Source of the DNA: Pelagibius sp028280305
GTDB taxonomy: Bacteria > Pseudomonadota > Alphaproteobacteria > Kiloniellales > Kiloniellaceae
Length of the DNA stretch: 64,000 nt
Strand: one strand, 5' to 3'
Assembly: GCF_965233615.1 (NCBI RefSeq)
Contig: NZ_OZ247495.1
Shown: positions 37,268 to 45,504 of the stretch, one piece after another
Position numbering within the stretch: the stretch's first letter is position 1
Layout of the letters: each line of letters starts with the position of its first letter
The notes under the pieces: model-generated
Told to the model about the DNA's origin: nothing
Databases searched by the model: none
The model's input: the letters and a program-made list of their open reading frames with translations, nothing else
Made by a program: the position numbers and the translations under genes

Positions 37268-37897
37268 TCAGGCCCTGTAACCCAGGCCGGTCAGCAGATT
37301 GCGGGTCTCCACCAGGGGCAGGCCGACCACATTGGGGTAGGAGCCGATGATCCGCGGGATGAATGCGGCCGCAAGGCCCTGGATGGCATAGCCGCCGGCC
37401 TTGCCGCGCCACTCGCCGCTCGCCAGGTAGCCGTCGATCTCAGCCCGGGAAAGCCGCTTGAAGGTCACCGCCGTGGTCACCAGCGTCTCGGCGCAGCGCC
37501 CGTCCGGGGCGCGGGCGACGACGGCGCCCAGCACCCGGTGGCGCCGCCCGGACAACAAGGAAAGGCAGGCTCTTGCCGCGTCTTCGTTTTCCGGCTTCGG
37601 CAGAATACGCCGCCCGACCGCGACCACGGTATCCGCCGCCAGGATGAAGTCGCCGCCATGGCGCCCGGCCACGGCAGCGGCTTTCTCCGCTGCGATTCGC
37701 TTGGCATAGCGCGCGGGCAGTTCGCCCTTCTTCGGTGTTTCGTCAATATCGGCGGGATCGATGTCCGCCGGTGTCATGCCGATCTGCTGCAGCAGTTGCA
37801 GACGGCGCGGCGAGGCCGAGGCCAGCACAAGCAATGCCGCCTTCGCAGGCTCTGCGGCATCAGCCGAAGCGGTTGCCTTGCCCTGGGCGACGGCCAT
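37268..37897 (-). CDS. maf: Maf-like nucleotide pyrophosphatase
   Basis: 209 residues. The signature LVLASASPRRLQLLQQIG, KAAAVAGRH and AADTVVAVGRRILPKP define the Maf/YceF family, which hydrolyses non-canonical or modified nucleoside triphosphates and can arrest septum formation when overproduced. It lies between infA and the RNase gene, as in many alphaproteobacteria. The N-terminal 20 residues (Ala-rich) are not conserved, so the real start may be an internal codon nearer LVLASAS. Confidence 0.93.
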   Translation of the reverse strand: MAVAQGKATASADAAEPAKAALLVLASASPRRLQLLQQIGMTPADIDPADIDETPKKGELPARYAKRIAAEKAAAVAGRHGGDFILAADTVVAVGRRILPKPENEDAARACLSLLSGRRHRVLGAVVARAPDGRCAETLVTTAVTFKRLSRAEIDGYLASGEWRGKAGGYAIQGLAAAFIPRIIGSYPNVVGLPLVETRNLLTGLGYRA

Positions 37898-37913
37898 GCT
37901 GCGGCCCGCCGTC

Positions 37914-38132
37914 TTACTTGTAGCGGAAAGTGATGCGGCCCTTGGTCAGGTCATAGGGCGTCATTTCCACGTTCACGCGGTCTCCCGCTAGAACGCGGAT
38001 GCGGTGCTTGCGCATCTTGCCGGCCGTGTGGGCCAGCACTTCGTGGTCGTTGTCCAACTTGACGCGGAACATCGCGTTGGGCAGCAGCTCAACCACGGTA
38101 CCCTGGAACTCTAGGAGGTCTTCCTTGGCCAT
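37914..38132 (-). CDS. infA: Translation initiation factor IF-1
   Basis: 72 residues, the canonical length, covering the S1/OB fold (MAKEDLLEFQGTVVELLPNAMFRVKLDN, RVLAGDRVNVEMTPYDLTKGRITFRYK). It binds the 30S A-site during initiation. AAGGA precedes the ATG. It begins the infA-maf-RNase-yacG-htrA run; the gap to maf is 16 bp. Confidence 0.98.
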   Translation of the reverse strand: MAKEDLLEFQGTVVELLPNAMFRVKLDNDHEVLAHTAGKMRKHRIRVLAGDRVNVEMTPYDLTKGRITFRYK

Positions 38133-38310
38133 CAGTCCTTCGATCTTGAAAGTTCTGCCGAAGCGGATAGCGCCCCGGCCCCGATCATCTCCTGATCCCG
38201 GCCTCTCACCCCGGGAAAACGCGGCGGATCATACATAAAAGCCCGGCGAAGAACAAACGCCCCGATCAGCCCCGGAAAACACGGCAAAAAGCCCGGAGAT
38301 CGGTGGGTTT

Positions 38311-38754
38311 CTAACGATCCGGCTTCAGGTCCAGGGTGAAGCGCTCCTCGATCCGCTTGCGCAGTTGGTCGCGAACCGCGCGAAAAGCCTGCAGCCGGGT
38401 TTCGCGGCTGCCCTCGATCAGGCTGGGATCGAAGGTGTTCCAGAACTCCACGTCGCAGGCCATGGTGCGGGTCAGGTCGACCGCCTTGTGCTGCGCCTCC
38501 GGCGAGAGGGAAATGATCAGGTCGTAAGAGGTGTCCTCTAGATCGTCGAAGGATTTGGAGCGGTGTTTCGAGAGATCGATCCCGAGCTCGTCCATCACCT
38601 CGACCACAAAGCCGTCGACATCCTGCGGGCGCACGCCGACGGAATCGACATAGATCCGATGGCCCAGCAGGTGTTTCAACAGGGCCTCGCCCATCGGCGA
38701 GCGCACGGAATTGTGGCTGCAGGCGAAGAGAACGGCCTCGGGCAGATCGGCCAT
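38311..38754 (-). CDS. Low-molecular-weight protein tyrosine phosphatase / arsenate reductase family protein
   Basis: 147 residues. The P-loop CSHNSVRS (C-x5-R) at the N-terminus and the fold are those of low-Mr phosphatases and thioredoxin-coupled arsenate reductases. No other ars gene is present, so a phosphatase role is likelier. It sits 6 bp after the UPF0262 gene and before infA, the usual order in alphaproteobacteria, where it is often annotated as an ArsC-like protein. Confidence 0.88.
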   Translation of the reverse strand: MADLPEAVLFACSHNSVRSPMGEALLKHLLGHRIYVDSVGVRPQDVDGFVVEVMDELGIDLSKHRSKSFDDLEDTSYDLIISLSPEAQHKAVDLTRTMACDVEFWNTFDPSLIEGSRETRLQAFRAVRDQLRKRIEERFTLDLKPDR

Positions 38755-38760
38755 GCGGGC

Positions 38761-39273
38761 CTAACCGCGGATATGCAGGACGCAGATCAGCGTGAAGAGC
38801 CGCCGCGCCGTCTGAAAGTCGATCTCGATCTTGCCCTCAAGGCGCTCGCGCAACAGCTCGGAGCCGTCGTTGTGCAAACCGCGCCGCCCCATGTCGATGG
38901 ACTCGATCTTGGCCGGGCTCGCCGTCTTGATCGCGTCGTAGTAGGTCTCGCAGACGGTGAAGTAATCCTTGATCACCCGGCGAAAGGGCGTCAACGGCAG
39001 GGTCACCACCCCGAGACTATCCTGCTGTTCCGTGCGGATGTCCCAGAGCAACCGGTTCTCCGCAATCGACAGATGAAGGTGATAGGGGCCGGAAAAGTCG
39101 CCGACCGGAAAGAACGAATTCTCCTCCAGCAGATCATAGATCGCGACGGCGCGCTCGTGTTCCACTTCCGGGCTGCGGCGCACGACAGAGGAATCGTCCA
39201 GGGTGATGTCGGTCAGCTTCTGGCTCGGTCCCGGCGCCTTGTCCGCCGCTTCGCCCCCGCTCTCTTCAGCCAT
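38761..39273 (-). CDS. UPF0262 family protein
   Basis: 170 residues. It matches the alphaproteobacteria-specific UPF0262 family over residues 15-170 (LTDITLDDSSVVRRSPEVEHERAVAIYDLLEENSFFPV, FRRVIKDYFTVCETYYDAI, DMGRRGLHNDGSELLRERL). Function unknown. It lies 30 bp after hisD in the conserved order. This family is one of the best pointers to the taxonomic class of the organism. Confidence 0.93.
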   Translation of the reverse strand: MAEESGGEAADKAPGPSQKLTDITLDDSSVVRRSPEVEHERAVAIYDLLEENSFFPVGDFSGPYHLHLSIAENRLLWDIRTEQQDSLGVVTLPLTPFRRVIKDYFTVCETYYDAIKTASPAKIESIDMGRRGLHNDGSELLRERLEGKIEIDFQTARRLFTLICVLHIRG

Positions 39274-39303
39274 GCCCGCTCTGCCCCCTGGTCTATCGCC
39301 GGA

Positions 39304-40611
39304 TCAGGCAGGTTCTGGGTTGGCGGCAAGACGCAGCGCCACCGACTTTGCATGGGCATCGAGGCCCTCAGCCTCCGCCAGACGCACGGCGGCCGGGCCG
39401 ATGGTCTGAAGAGATTCGGCGTCGCAGGCGATCAGCGAGGAACGCTTCATGAAGTCGAGCACCGAGAGCCCGGAGGAAAAGCGCGCCGAGCGGGCCGTCG
39501 GCAGGACGTGATTGGGGCCCGCCAGATAGTCGCCGACAGCCTCCGGCGTATAGCGCCCAAGGAAGATGGCGCCGGCATTGCGGATCCGTCTTGCCAGGGC
39601 ATCGGGGTCGGTCACCGCCAGTTCCAGATGCTCAGGCGCGATGCGGTCGGTCAGGGCCGGCGCCTCCTCCATCGACACAAGCGTGATCACCGCGCCGTGG
39701 CAGCGCCAGCTCTCTGCGGCGATGGTGCCGCGCGGCAGTTCCGCGAGCTGAGACTCGACCGCCGCGACGACGGCATCGGCAAAGTCCGCATCGTCGGTCA
39801 TCAGGATCGACTGCGCGGCGGTATCGTGTTCGGCCTGGGACAGCAGATCGGCGGCGATCAGGTCGGGGCGGTTGTCGCCATCGGCCACCACCAGAATTTC
39901 CGACGGACCGGCAATCATGTCGATACCGACGGTCCCGAAGACCCGGCGTTTGGCGGCAGCCACATAGGCGTTGCCGGGACCGACGATCTTGTCGACGGGG
40001 GCGATGGTCGCGGTGCCGTAGGCCAGGGCGGCAACCGCCTGGGCGCCGCCGATGCGATAGACCTCGGTCACCCCGGCCAGACGCGCCGCCGCCAGGACCA
40101 GCGGGTTCACCACGCCGTCGGGGGTCGGCACGGTCATCACCAGGCGCTCAACCCCGGCAACCTTGGCCGGCAGCGCGTTCATCAGCACCGAGGAAGGATA
40201 GGCGGCGGTACCGCCGGGAACATAGAGGCCGGCGGCCTGAACCGCGGTCCAGCGATGCCCCAGCCGCACCCCGGCCGCATCGCGGTAGTCGAGATCTTCG
40301 GGTTTCTGGCGGCGGTGATAGTCGGCAATGCGCTCGGCCGCCAGTTCCAGAGCCGCCAGCGTTTCCGGGTCGCATCGGCCCGCGGCTTCCGCCAGCTCGG
40401 CTTCGGAGAACCGCAGCGTCTCCGCGCTCAGTTCAAGACGATCAAAGCGCGCCGTATAGCGCAGCACCGCCGCATCGCCCTCCCGGCGAACCGCCGTCAG
40501 GATTTCGGCGACGGCGGCATCGACGTCCTCGTCGGTCTCACGCTTGCTGCCCAGCAGGGCGGCGAAGGCGGTTTCGAAATCCCTGTCGCTGCTGTTCAGC
40601 CTAAGCGGCAT
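39304..40611 (-). CDS. hisD: Histidinol dehydrogenase
   Basis: 435 residues. It catalyses the last two oxidations of histidine synthesis (histidinol to histidine, NAD+, Zn2+). HisD motifs are clear: YVPGGTAAYPSSVLMNALPAKVAGV, VDKIVGPGNAYVAAAKR, the zinc/base region in LSQAEHDTAAQ and PEHLELA. ATG 40611 has GAGGT 5 bases upstream and overlaps the end of hisG by 11 bp, implying translational coupling. The remaining his genes are not in the window. Confidence 0.97.
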   Translation of the reverse strand: MPLRLNSSDRDFETAFAALLGSKRETDEDVDAAVAEILTAVRREGDAAVLRYTARFDRLELSAETLRFSEAELAEAAGRCDPETLAALELAAERIADYHRRQKPEDLDYRDAAGVRLGHRWTAVQAAGLYVPGGTAAYPSSVLMNALPAKVAGVERLVMTVPTPDGVVNPLVLAAARLAGVTEVYRIGGAQAVAALAYGTATIAPVDKIVGPGNAYVAAAKRRVFGTVGIDMIAGPSEILVVADGDNRPDLIAADLLSQAEHDTAAQSILMTDDADFADAVVAAVESQLAELPRGTIAAESWRCHGAVITLVSMEEAPALTDRIAPEHLELAVTDPDALARRIRNAGAIFLGRYTPEAVGDYLAGPNHVLPTARSARFSSGLSVLDFMKRSSLIACDAESLQTIGPAAVRLAEAEGLDAHAKSVALRLAANPEPA

Positions 40612-41263
40612 CGGCGACCTCGCGGAAGCGCTCGACCAGGTCGGAGAGTTCCTCCGAGCGGGTCTTGAAGGCGGCACGGTTGACGACCAGGCGCGAGGTC
40701 ACCTCGGCAATGGTTTCCATCTCCACCAGGTCGTTGGCCCGCAGGGTCGAACCGGTGGAAACCAGATCGACAATGCGGCGGCAGAGCCCCAGACCGGGCG
40801 CCAGTTCCATGGCGCCGTTCAGCTTGATGCACTCCGCCTGCACGCCGCGCGCGGCGAAGTGCCGCCGGGTGATTTCCGGATACTTGGTCGCGACCCGGAT
40901 ATGGCTCCAGCGGCTGGGGTCGTCGCTTTCCGCCAGATGCCGCGGAGCGGCGACCGACAGGCGGCAATGACCGATATCCAGGTCGACCGGCGCATAGAGC
41001 TCCGGGTAGTCGAACTCCATCAGGATGTCGTTGCCCGCAACCCCCAGGTGGGCGGCACCGAAAGCGACGAAGGTGGCCACGTCGAAGGAGCGGACGCGGA
41101 TGATGTCCAGGCCCGGCAGGTTGGTCGAAAAGCGCAGCTGGCGGGCATTATCGTCGGCAAAAGCCGCCTCCGGCTCGATCCCCACCCGGGTCATCAGAGG
41201 CGTCAGTTCCTTCAGGATACGGCCCTTGGGCACCGCCAGGATCAGGGCTTCGTTCGAGGTCAC
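40601..41263 (-). CDS. hisG: ATP phosphoribosyltransferase, short form
   Basis: 220 residues. It condenses ATP and PRPP in the first step of histidine synthesis. The N-terminus LILAVPKGRILKEL and the PRPP loop DLVSTGSTLRANDL identify HisG. It lacks the C-terminal regulatory ACT-like domain of the ~300-residue long form, so it is the short type that needs HisZ; no hisZ lies in the window. I chose GTG 41263 because GTGGAG lies 7 bases upstream; a TTG at 41308 would add 15 unrelated residues. Confidence 0.95.
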   Translation of the reverse strand: MTSNEALILAVPKGRILKELTPLMTRVGIEPEAAFADDNARQLRFSTNLPGLDIIRVRSFDVATFVAFGAAHLGVAGNDILMEFDYPELYAPVDLDIGHCRLSVAAPRHLAESDDPSRWSHIRVATKYPEITRRHFAARGVQAECIKLNGAMELAPGLGLCRRIVDLVSTGSTLRANDLVEMETIAEVTSRLVVNRAAFKTRSEELSDLVERFREVADAA

Positions 41264-41443
41264 GCTCAGGCTCCACTGGTTTTCGTCAATAAAGGCCGGA
41301 CCTTCCAAGGCCGGCGGATATCGCTGGAAGCGGTGGAAGCGGCCGCTCCAGCCGCCCTGGTATGGCTATTTTTGCCTGGAATTGCCACCGCCTTTTTTCC
41401 GCAGCCGGGGCTGCAAATCGGACGGATCAGGCGGCCAGCCCGG

Positions 41444-42013
41444 CTAGTTGCTGCTGCTTTCCGACTGCGCCTCGGCCTTATCGCCATCCCCGGGGGAATC
41501 TGAGGCACCGTCGTGGGCGCCATCATGATCGGGACGCCAGCGGGTCGGCCAGGGCCGGCCGAGGTCTTCCAGATGGCAGTGCACCGAGGCGATCTCCAGG
41601 CGCACCGCCGCGTCCCCGGAGAACAACAGGGTGATCGACCGGGGCTCCGAGGTGATGGTCAGCAGGCTCAGAATCTCGTCCTTGTCCGCCGGCGACATGC
41701 CTCGGAAACGCACACGCTCCACCTTGTCGAAGCAAATCCCGCTGTTGACCCGCTCAAAAGGCGGCGGATTGTCGCTGTCGTCGAAGGCGGCATCTTCGCC
41801 TTCGGGCATCTCCACCGGCTGGGACGGTGCAGGGGTTTCCGCCGCCTGATCCTTCGGCCATTGAAAACGGTTGGCAACCATGACGAAGCGCTTTTCCTTG
41901 GCCAGAAAAGCCATATCGGCCAGGGGCACCAGGGCGTCCTGCAACAGGGCCGCGATGACGTCCATGTCCTCCGGATCCAGGGCCCGAAGTTTCAGCGGCG
42001 CGGTTTCTGACAT
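41444..42013 (-). CDS. DUF2948 family protein
   Basis: 189 residues. The N-terminus (PLKLRALDPEDMDVIAALLQDALVPLADMAFL, KEKRFVMVANRFQW) is characteristic of DUF2948, an alphaproteobacterial family of unknown function usually found between murA and hisG. A low-complexity acidic/Pro insertion (residues ~55-85) and a Ser/Asp/Glu-rich tail are likely disordered. It lies 25 bp after murA on the same strand; 180 bp separate it from the hisG start. Confidence 0.9.
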   Translation of the reverse strand: MSETAPLKLRALDPEDMDVIAALLQDALVPLADMAFLAKEKRFVMVANRFQWPKDQAAETPAPSQPVEMPEGEDAAFDDSDNPPPFERVNSGICFDKVERVRFRGMSPADKDEILSLLTITSEPRSITLLFSGDAAVRLEIASVHCHLEDLGRPWPTRWRPDHDGAHDGASDSPGDGDKAEAQSESSSN

Positions 42014-42038
42014 TGCGGCGTCTCCGTCCCTTCCATCC

Positions 42039-43328
42039 CTAGCGCGGCGCCTGGCGGCGCGCAATGTCGGCGCCGCAGGCAGCCAGCTTCTGTTCCAGAC
42101 ACTCGTAGCCGCGGTCCAGGTGATAGACCCGGTTCAGCACGGTCTCCCCCTCCGCGGCCAGGCCGGCGAGGACCAAGGAGACCGAGGCGCGCAGATCGGT
42201 CGCCATAACCTCCGCGCCGGTCAGCGTTTCCTGCCCGCGCACCAGGGCGGAGGCCCCATGCACATTGACGCTGGCACCCATGCGGCTGAGTTCCGGCACG
42301 TGCATAAAGCGGTTCTCGAAGATTGATTCGGTGATCATGGAGGCCCCTTCGGCCGTGGACATAAGGGCCATGGTCTGGGCCTGCAGGTCGGTGGGAAAAC
42401 CGGGATAGGGCTCCGTCATCACATCGACGCCCTGCACCCGCCCGTTGGCCCGCTGCACCTTGAGGCCGCGGTTGGTTTCCTGCACCACGATCCCGGCCTC
42501 GGTCAGAACCTTGATCACCGCAGACAGGTGGTCGGCGCGGCCGCCGATCAGATCCAGTTCGCCGTCGGTGATTGCCGCCGCCATGGCATAGGTGCCGGTC
42601 TCGATGCGGTCGGCGACCACGCTGTGGCTGGCGCCATGCAGCCTGTCGACCCCGCGCACGGTGATACGGTCGCTGCCCAGCCCCTCGATCTCCGCGCCCA
42701 TCTTGATCAGGCAGTCGCCGAGGTCGATGACCTCCGGCTCGCGGGCGGCATTCACCAACTGGGTCTCACCCTTGGCGAGGCAGGCCGCCATCAGCAGGTT
42801 CTCCGTCGCCCCCACCGAGACCTTGGGAAAGACCACCGAAGCGCCGACGAGCCCTTTGGGCGCCGAGGCATAGATGTAGCCTTCCTTCAGCTCGATTTCG
42901 GCCCCGAGCCGTTCCAGACCGTTGAGGTGCAGATCCACCGGGCGGGTGCCGATGGCGCAGCCGCCGGGCAGGGAAACCTGAGCCCGTCCTTCGCGCGCCA
43001 GGATCGGCCCCAGGACCAGCACCGAGGCGCGCATCTTGCGCACCAGATCGTAGGGCGCCACTACCGAGGTGATTTCAGCCGCCTGCAGGTCAAGGACCCC
43101 GCCGTTGCTGCCGTTCTTCACCCCGCCGTTCATATGCAGATTGACGCCGTGCTGGGCCAGCAGACGGGCCATGGTGGCGATGTCGGCCAGATGCGGCACG
43201 TTGGAAAGCGCCAGCGTTTCCTCGGTCAGCAGGCTGGCGGCCATCAGCGGCAGCGCGGCATTCTTCGCCCCGCTGATCCTGATCTCGCCCTTCAACGGCT
43301 TGCCGCCCCGGATAACGATCTGGTCCAT
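42039..43328 (-). CDS. murA: UDP-N-acetylglucosamine 1-carboxyvinyltransferase
   Basis: 429 residues. It is the first committed enzyme of peptidoglycan synthesis, transferring enolpyruvate from PEP to UDP-GlcNAc in the cytoplasm. The EPSP-synthase-like fold is clear (ISGAKNAALPLMAASLLTEE). The catalytic, fosfomycin-sensitive cysteine is present in LPGGCAIGTRPVDLH, so the enzyme should be fosfomycin-sensitive. I use ATG 43328 (MDQIVIRGG); a GTG two codons earlier is equally placed relative to GAGGT. First gene of the murA-DUF2948 pair leading into the his genes. Confidence 0.97.
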   Translation of the reverse strand: MDQIVIRGGKPLKGEIRISGAKNAALPLMAASLLTEETLALSNVPHLADIATMARLLAQHGVNLHMNGGVKNGSNGGVLDLQAAEITSVVAPYDLVRKMRASVLVLGPILAREGRAQVSLPGGCAIGTRPVDLHLNGLERLGAEIELKEGYIYASAPKGLVGASVVFPKVSVGATENLLMAACLAKGETQLVNAAREPEVIDLGDCLIKMGAEIEGLGSDRITVRGVDRLHGASHSVVADRIETGTYAMAAAITDGELDLIGGRADHLSAVIKVLTEAGIVVQETNRGLKVQRANGRVQGVDVMTEPYPGFPTDLQAQTMALMSTAEGASMITESIFENRFMHVPELSRMGASVNVHGASALVRGQETLTGAEVMATDLRASVSLVLAGLAAEGETVLNRVYHLDRGYECLEQKLAACGADIARRQAPR

Positions 43329-43384
43329 GCTCACTTCACCTCACAGCCGGCGCCAGGCGGCCGGCGAAAATCCCAATATCGATG

Positions 43385-43939
43385 CTAAAGCCGCGGCAGC
43401 GTAACGCCGCGCTGGCCCATGTACTTGCCCGCCCGGTCGGCGTAGGAGACATCCGGCGCCGAAGCCCCCTTCAGGAACAGAAACTGGCAGGCGCCTTCAT
43501 TGGCGTAGACCTTGGCAGGCAGCGGCGTGGTGTTGGAGAACTCCAGCGTCACATGGCCTTCCCACTCCGGCTCCAGCGGCGTCACGTTGACGATGATCCC
43601 GCAGCGCGCATAGGTCGACTTGCCGAGGCAAATCACCAGAACGTCGCGCGGAATACGAAAGTATTCAACCGTCCGCGCCAGCACAAAAGAGTTCGGCGGG
43701 ATGATGCAGACCTCGGTGTCGCGCTCGACAAAGCTCTGGTCCGAGAAGTTCTTGGGGTCCACCAGCGCGTTGTCGACGTTGGTGAAAATCTTGAACTCGC
43801 TGGCCACCCGGGCGTCGTAGCCATAGGAACTGACACCATAGGAAATCACGCCGTCACGGCGCTGCGCCTCGACGTAGGGCTCAATCATGCCCTCGGTCTC
43901 GGCCATTTCGCGAATCCAACTGTCCGGCATGATGGCCAT
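43385..43939 (-). CDS. dcd: dCTP deaminase
   Basis: 184 residues starting MAIMPDSWIREMAE. It deaminates dCTP to dUTP in thymidylate synthesis. The trimeric dUTPase-like fold shows in VISYGVSSYGYDARVA, LGKSTYARCGIIVNVTPLEPEWEG and the catalytic Glu in VTLEFSNTTPLP. ATG 43939 has GGGGGAG 10 bases upstream; the GTG three codons earlier is too close to that site. It is transcribed in the same direction as murA, 56 bp upstream of it. Confidence 0.96.
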   Translation of the reverse strand: MAIMPDSWIREMAETEGMIEPYVEAQRRDGVISYGVSSYGYDARVASEFKIFTNVDNALVDPKNFSDQSFVERDTEVCIIPPNSFVLARTVEYFRIPRDVLVICLGKSTYARCGIIVNVTPLEPEWEGHVTLEFSNTTPLPAKVYANEGACQFLFLKGASAPDVSYADRAGKYMGQRGVTLPRL

Positions 43940-44128
43940 GGCCGTCACGCTCCCCCGCTATTAAAGGTCAAAAGCCCGTTCGGGCCCGGAAATCGGGCAA
44001 AGATGTAGGCCTCCGGGCGCCCCGGGCCGGTGCTGCCCGGGAATGGCGCGTTTCTACTGGAAAGGCCGCAAATCCACAAGAAAGTCGCGGCTAAGGCTCC
44101 GCTGAGCCACACAGACCCCAAAATCACC

Positions 44129-44311
44129 TCAGTCCCGGCCCCCGCCTTCGCCGGAATCCTCGGCCTCTTCAGCCGCCGAGCGTCCACGTTGCTGGGCCTT
44201 GCGCTTCCTCAGATTATCGCGCAAAGCCGCAGCCAGGCGCTGCTCACGCCCTTCCGTTCCTCCCTGGGTCCCAGGGACTCTGGCGTCGGCTTTCTTGCTT
44301 TCCGGTGGCAT
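44129..44311 (-). CDS. Small basic conserved hypothetical protein
   Basis: 60 residues, highly charged, with a central helix EQRLAAALRDNLRKRKAQQRGR. Small proteins with a LRxNLxRRKxQ core are common in alphaproteobacteria next to dcd/murA-type genes, which supports it being real; I cannot confirm the family by search. No clear ribosome-binding site precedes the ATG. It is likely RNA- or DNA-binding in view of its charge, but that is a guess. Confidence 0.6.
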   Translation of the reverse strand: MPPESKKADARVPGTQGGTEGREQRLAAALRDNLRKRKAQQRGRSAAEEAEDSGEGGGRD

Positions 44312-44540
44312 GGCGCGAGACTGCCGCCCGATTGTGGCAAGGTCAAGGCCGTCCGAAGGCCCCCCGACCCCCGCAGACAGCCGGAAACGGGCCCTTAAGC
44401 GGGCCTTAAAGGCTGATCCGCTATCCCTTTTCGCCGCTACCGCGGTGGGACAAACCGCTTCTGGAAATCGCTGCGGAAGCGCTTGCCATCACGCCTTACC
44501 GGTGGCATGTTCCGCCCGCATCAGGCAGATGCCCTCCAGT

Positions 44541-44615
44541 GCCGCCGTAGCTCAGGGGTAGAGCACACCCTTGGTAAGGGTGGGGTCGGGTGTTCAATTC
44601 ACCCCGGCGGCACCA
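44541..44615 (+). tRNA. tRNA-Thr (GGT)
   Basis: 75 nt. The acceptor stem GCCGCCG/CGGCGGC, discriminator A and encoded CCA are present, as are the D-arm GCTC/GAGC, anticodon stem ACCCT/AGGGT with loop TGGTA (anticodon GGT) and T-arm GTGTTCAATTCAC. A T-rich tract (TTTTTCCCTTTTT) follows at once and probably ends transcription. Confidence 0.95.
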
Positions 44616-44655
44616 TTTTTCCCTTTTTGCCAACCGCGCTTTTTGGCGCAGCGCC

Positions 44656-45504
44656 CTAGCGTTCGAGCTTGATCTCGACGCGGCGGTTGCGGATCTCCGG
44701 CTCCTGCACGGCGACCACGGGATCGGCCTTGCCGTAGCCGGCCCCGACGATCTTCTCTTTCTCGATACCGCTTTCGACCAGGAAGTTGATCACCTCGTTG
44801 GCGCGCTGCTCCGAGAGAACTTCGTTGTAGAGATCGCTGCCCATCAGGTCGGTGTAGCCGCTGACATTGATCGTCTGGTAGCCCGCTTTCTGCGCCGCCT
44901 CTACCACGTCGGCCAAGGCCGTGCGCGCATCCACCGTCAAATCGGACTTATCGAATTCGAAAAGAACCGTGTAAGGCCCCGGCAGCGGCTCCGGTGTCGG
45001 CGGCGGCGGTGCGGCGGCGACGGTCGGCTGCTCCTCGATGCTGGCCAGCGCCGTCAAAAACTCCTCGCGGCAACCGGCGATATCACCCGGCTGACGGTTC
45101 TCCTCCTGCTCCTGCATCCAGCAGTCGAAAGCGATCTGGGCGTCGACCGTCTCCTGCGGCTTACGCGCGGCAGAGCCCGCAGCTTGAGCGGCGACAAGGC
45201 GCTGACGGGCGGAAGCCAACTCGGCGGTCTTGTCGGCAGGCAGCCTGCGCGCCTCGATCGCTTCGGGCTCCACGCCGCCGCCGGCAGCGGCATCGATGGC
45301 GCGCGACGCGAAGCGGTCGGAATCCCCGTAGTCGCCTTCCTCATATTCGTTTCGCGCGAGCGTCAAATAGCCGTCATAGAGTTCGCGGTCGTAAGCCGTG
45401 CCTTGCGGCGAAACGTTTTCAGCCTGCTCCAACCCCGTGCCGCTGCATGCAGCCAGGACAAGCAGCCCAAGCGATGACATTGCAATTGCCAATTTCCCGT
45501 TCAT
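44656..45504 (-). CDS. OmpA-family lipoprotein
   Basis: 282 residues. The lipoprotein signal ends in LVLAAC (Cys20). A helical, charged region (residues 25-165) is followed by a Pro-rich hinge (PPPPTPEPLPGP). The C-terminal OmpA domain (ISO-like VLFEFDKSDLTVDARTALADVV, INVSGYTDLMGSDLYNEVLSEQRAN, PEIRNRRVEIKL) binds peptidoglycan non-covalently. It anchors the outer membrane to the cell wall, as Pal does, but the N-terminal part is unlike Pal. AAGGGAG lies 9 bases before the ATG. Confidence 0.92.
   Translation of the reverse strand: MNGKLAIAMSSLGLLVLAACSGTGLEQAENVSPQGTAYDRELYDGYLTLARNEYEEGDYGDSDRFASRAIDAAAGGGVEPEAIEARRLPADKTAELASARQRLVAAQAAGSAARKPQETVDAQIAFDCWMQEQEENRQPGDIAGCREEFLTALASIEEQPTVAAAPPPPTPEPLPGPYTVLFEFDKSDLTVDARTALADVVEAAQKAGYQTINVSGYTDLMGSDLYNEVLSEQRANEVINFLVESGIEKEKIVGAGYGKADPVVAVQEPEIRNRRVEIKLER

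Noticed and set aside
38311..38754. Arsenic-resistance arsenate reductase
   Set aside because: Only the shared low-Mr phosphatase fold is seen; no arsR, arsB or other ars gene is near, and the gene order is the usual hisD-UPF0262-phosphatase-infA one.
41370..41443. GCAGCC/GGCTGC hairpin beside a T-run between DUF2948 and hisG
   Set aside because: The T-run is on the wrong side of the stem for the minus-strand transcript, so it is not a terminator for the DUF2948 gene.
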